Shown here one piece after another: positions 63,175 to 64,000 of a stretch of DNA of 64,000 nucleotides. The DNA lies in NCBI GenBank assembly GCA_963693085.1, contig OY856413.1:749424056-749488055 (forward strand), written 5' to 3'. The notes below the pieces were generated by a model, which worked only from the letters and a program-made list of their open reading frames with translations, was not told where the DNA came from and did no database searches. The DNA is from Alisma plantago-aquatica (Eukaryota > Streptophyta > Magnoliopsida > Alismatales > Alismataceae). Every line of letters starts with the position of its first letter. The first letter of the stretch is position 1. The position numbers and the translations under genes are program-made.

Positions 63175-63570
63175 ACAACCGATCGGCTCATGTGATGAAC
63201 CGATCGGCTGAGCTTGGTGAACCGATCGGCTCAGGTGGTGAGTTGATCGGCTCATGGACAGGGTGAAACGATTGCTTCAAGTGTTGAAACGATCGTTCAA
63301 CTAGTCCAACCGAGCAAGTTGGGAAAGTAGGATTGGTGAGAAATTTATTTTCGTTTCACTTGCCCAATTTGATTGGAACAAGGATTGGTATTTGGTACCA
63401 ATTAGAAATAAAAGAGGAAAAGTCAATTGGAAACTGACCAGGACCATGAACCGACCGGTTCAGAAGTGAACCGACCGTTTCATGGGTCCCAACCGATCGG
63501 TTGAGGTGTCAACCGACCGGCTCAGGTCCCCAACCGACCATTTCAAAAATGAAACGATCAGTTCAGGTTG
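63175..63570. repeat. ACCGATCGGTTCA / ACCGACCGGTT palindrome block in the Copia LTR
   Basis: Repeated AACCGATCGGCTCA, GAACCGACCGGTTCA, GAAACGATCGTTCA and similar 12-15 nt near-palindromes every 20-30 bases. They form two clusters (63175-63300 and 63448-63570) separated by ordinary sequence. Confidence 0.92.
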
Positions 63571-63665
63571 CGCAGTTGGTTGTTTTTGTGGAAAATCTCG
63601 AACCCTTCTACTCCTGCTCTAGTCCCATATTGACCGGGATAGAGAACCCTGTCCCATGACCCTCC

Positions 63666-63673
63666 TATATATA
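63666..63673 (+). promoter_or_regulatory. Candidate TATA box of the Copia LTR
   Basis: TATATATA inside CCTCCTATATATAGGGG, about 1.7 kb into the LTR and about 100 bases after the palindrome block. The following text (GTGCAACCAGTTGCTCTGTA) would be the start of the transcript. Confidence 0.6.
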
Positions 63674-64000
63674 GGGGTATTGGGGGCTTCTCAAAGTACA
63701 ACTTAGTGCAACCAGTTGCTCTGTAAAGTTGTTGTTCTCTCTGGTTTTGGTAACCGAGAGAGCCCGAGAAAGTGCTACCCGATAAGGGAGGCACAGCAAG
63801 GGAAAGACAACTGCAGAAAGCGACTAGTGGCAGGAGAGTGTGTCAGTGACTAGTACGCTGACAGGAGGGTGGGACTCCTTCCAATTCCTTGTGGGACAAG
63901 GAGATTGGAGTTCCAGGTGGTCCATGTGGACTACTTCAGAGGCGGGAGATTTCTGCCGCTCAGAGGACAGTTGTCAATCCCGATAGTCTCGGTGAGACCA

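Larger units (their letters stand above)
61988..64000 (+). mobile_element. Copia-type LTR (SIRE/Maximus-like), runs off the window
   Basis: Begins TGTTGGTATGTATGCCCTGA in the middle of the GTTACTC array. This opening resembles LTRs of the SIRE/Maximus group of large plant copia elements; that assignment rests on recalled LTR appearance, as no coding region is in view. It holds a block of CCGATCGG/ACCGGT palindromes (63175-63570) and a TATA box at 63666. The 5-bp target copy on the left should be CTCGT (61983-61987). Confidence 0.6.

Overview
The window looks like nuclear DNA of a flowering plant with a large, repeat-rich genome; the species cannot be named from the sequence. No intact host gene was found. 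Almost everything recognisable is transposable-element DNA: Ty3/gypsy elements with very long LTRs (about 4-5 kb, Tekay/Del-like pol), two Ty1/copia elements, a Mutator-like element with a FAR1-type transposase, and a small MITE family embedded in AT microsatellites. All coding sequence is broken by stops or frameshifts.

Layout. 1-4212: end part of a plus-strand long LTR with a block of inverted repeats and a 54-bp tandem repeat. 4456-7371: probable minus-strand LTR of another family with an adjacent tRNA-Met primer site. 8386-8962: MITE copy between (TA)n tracts. 9083-9307: LTR fragment. 9308-18529: plus-strand Tekay-like element with complete 5' LTR, decayed gag-pol and a 3' LTR cut off after about 75 bp. 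18530-24874: unclassified DNA including a second minus-strand primer site/LTR edge (20702-20717) and a GC-richer stretch (22490-24140). 24875-34471: old plus-strand Copia element, split by a 4.8-kb minus-strand solo LTR (27687-32506) with perfect ATCCC target duplications. 34472-38424: unclassified AT-rich DNA. 38425-39466: two more MITE copies joined by microsatellites. About 39480-43986, resuming at 61672-61987: Mutator-like element with a broken FAR1-type transposase (40470-42700) and GTTACTC arrays of 20-21 bp period on both sides of the gene. 43987-61671: full-length minus-strand Tekay-like element inserted in that array, with its 3' LTR carrying a nested plus-strand LTR insert (47086-50676). 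61988-64000: start of a Copia-type LTR that also cuts the array and runs off the window.

Nesting order can be read directly. The Mutator-like element is oldest at the right side; the Tekay-like element entered its GTTACTC array; a further LTR element entered that element's 3' LTR. The 21-bp array period is restored exactly when the Tekay-like element and one 5-bp target copy are removed. The most unusual signals are (a) the 21-bp GTTACTC periodicity on both sides of the transposase, (b) blocks of short inverted repeats inside the LTRs, with a different motif in different LTR families and a comparable block in the unrelated Copia LTR, and (c) MITEs lying consistently within (TA)n/(CT)n tracts.
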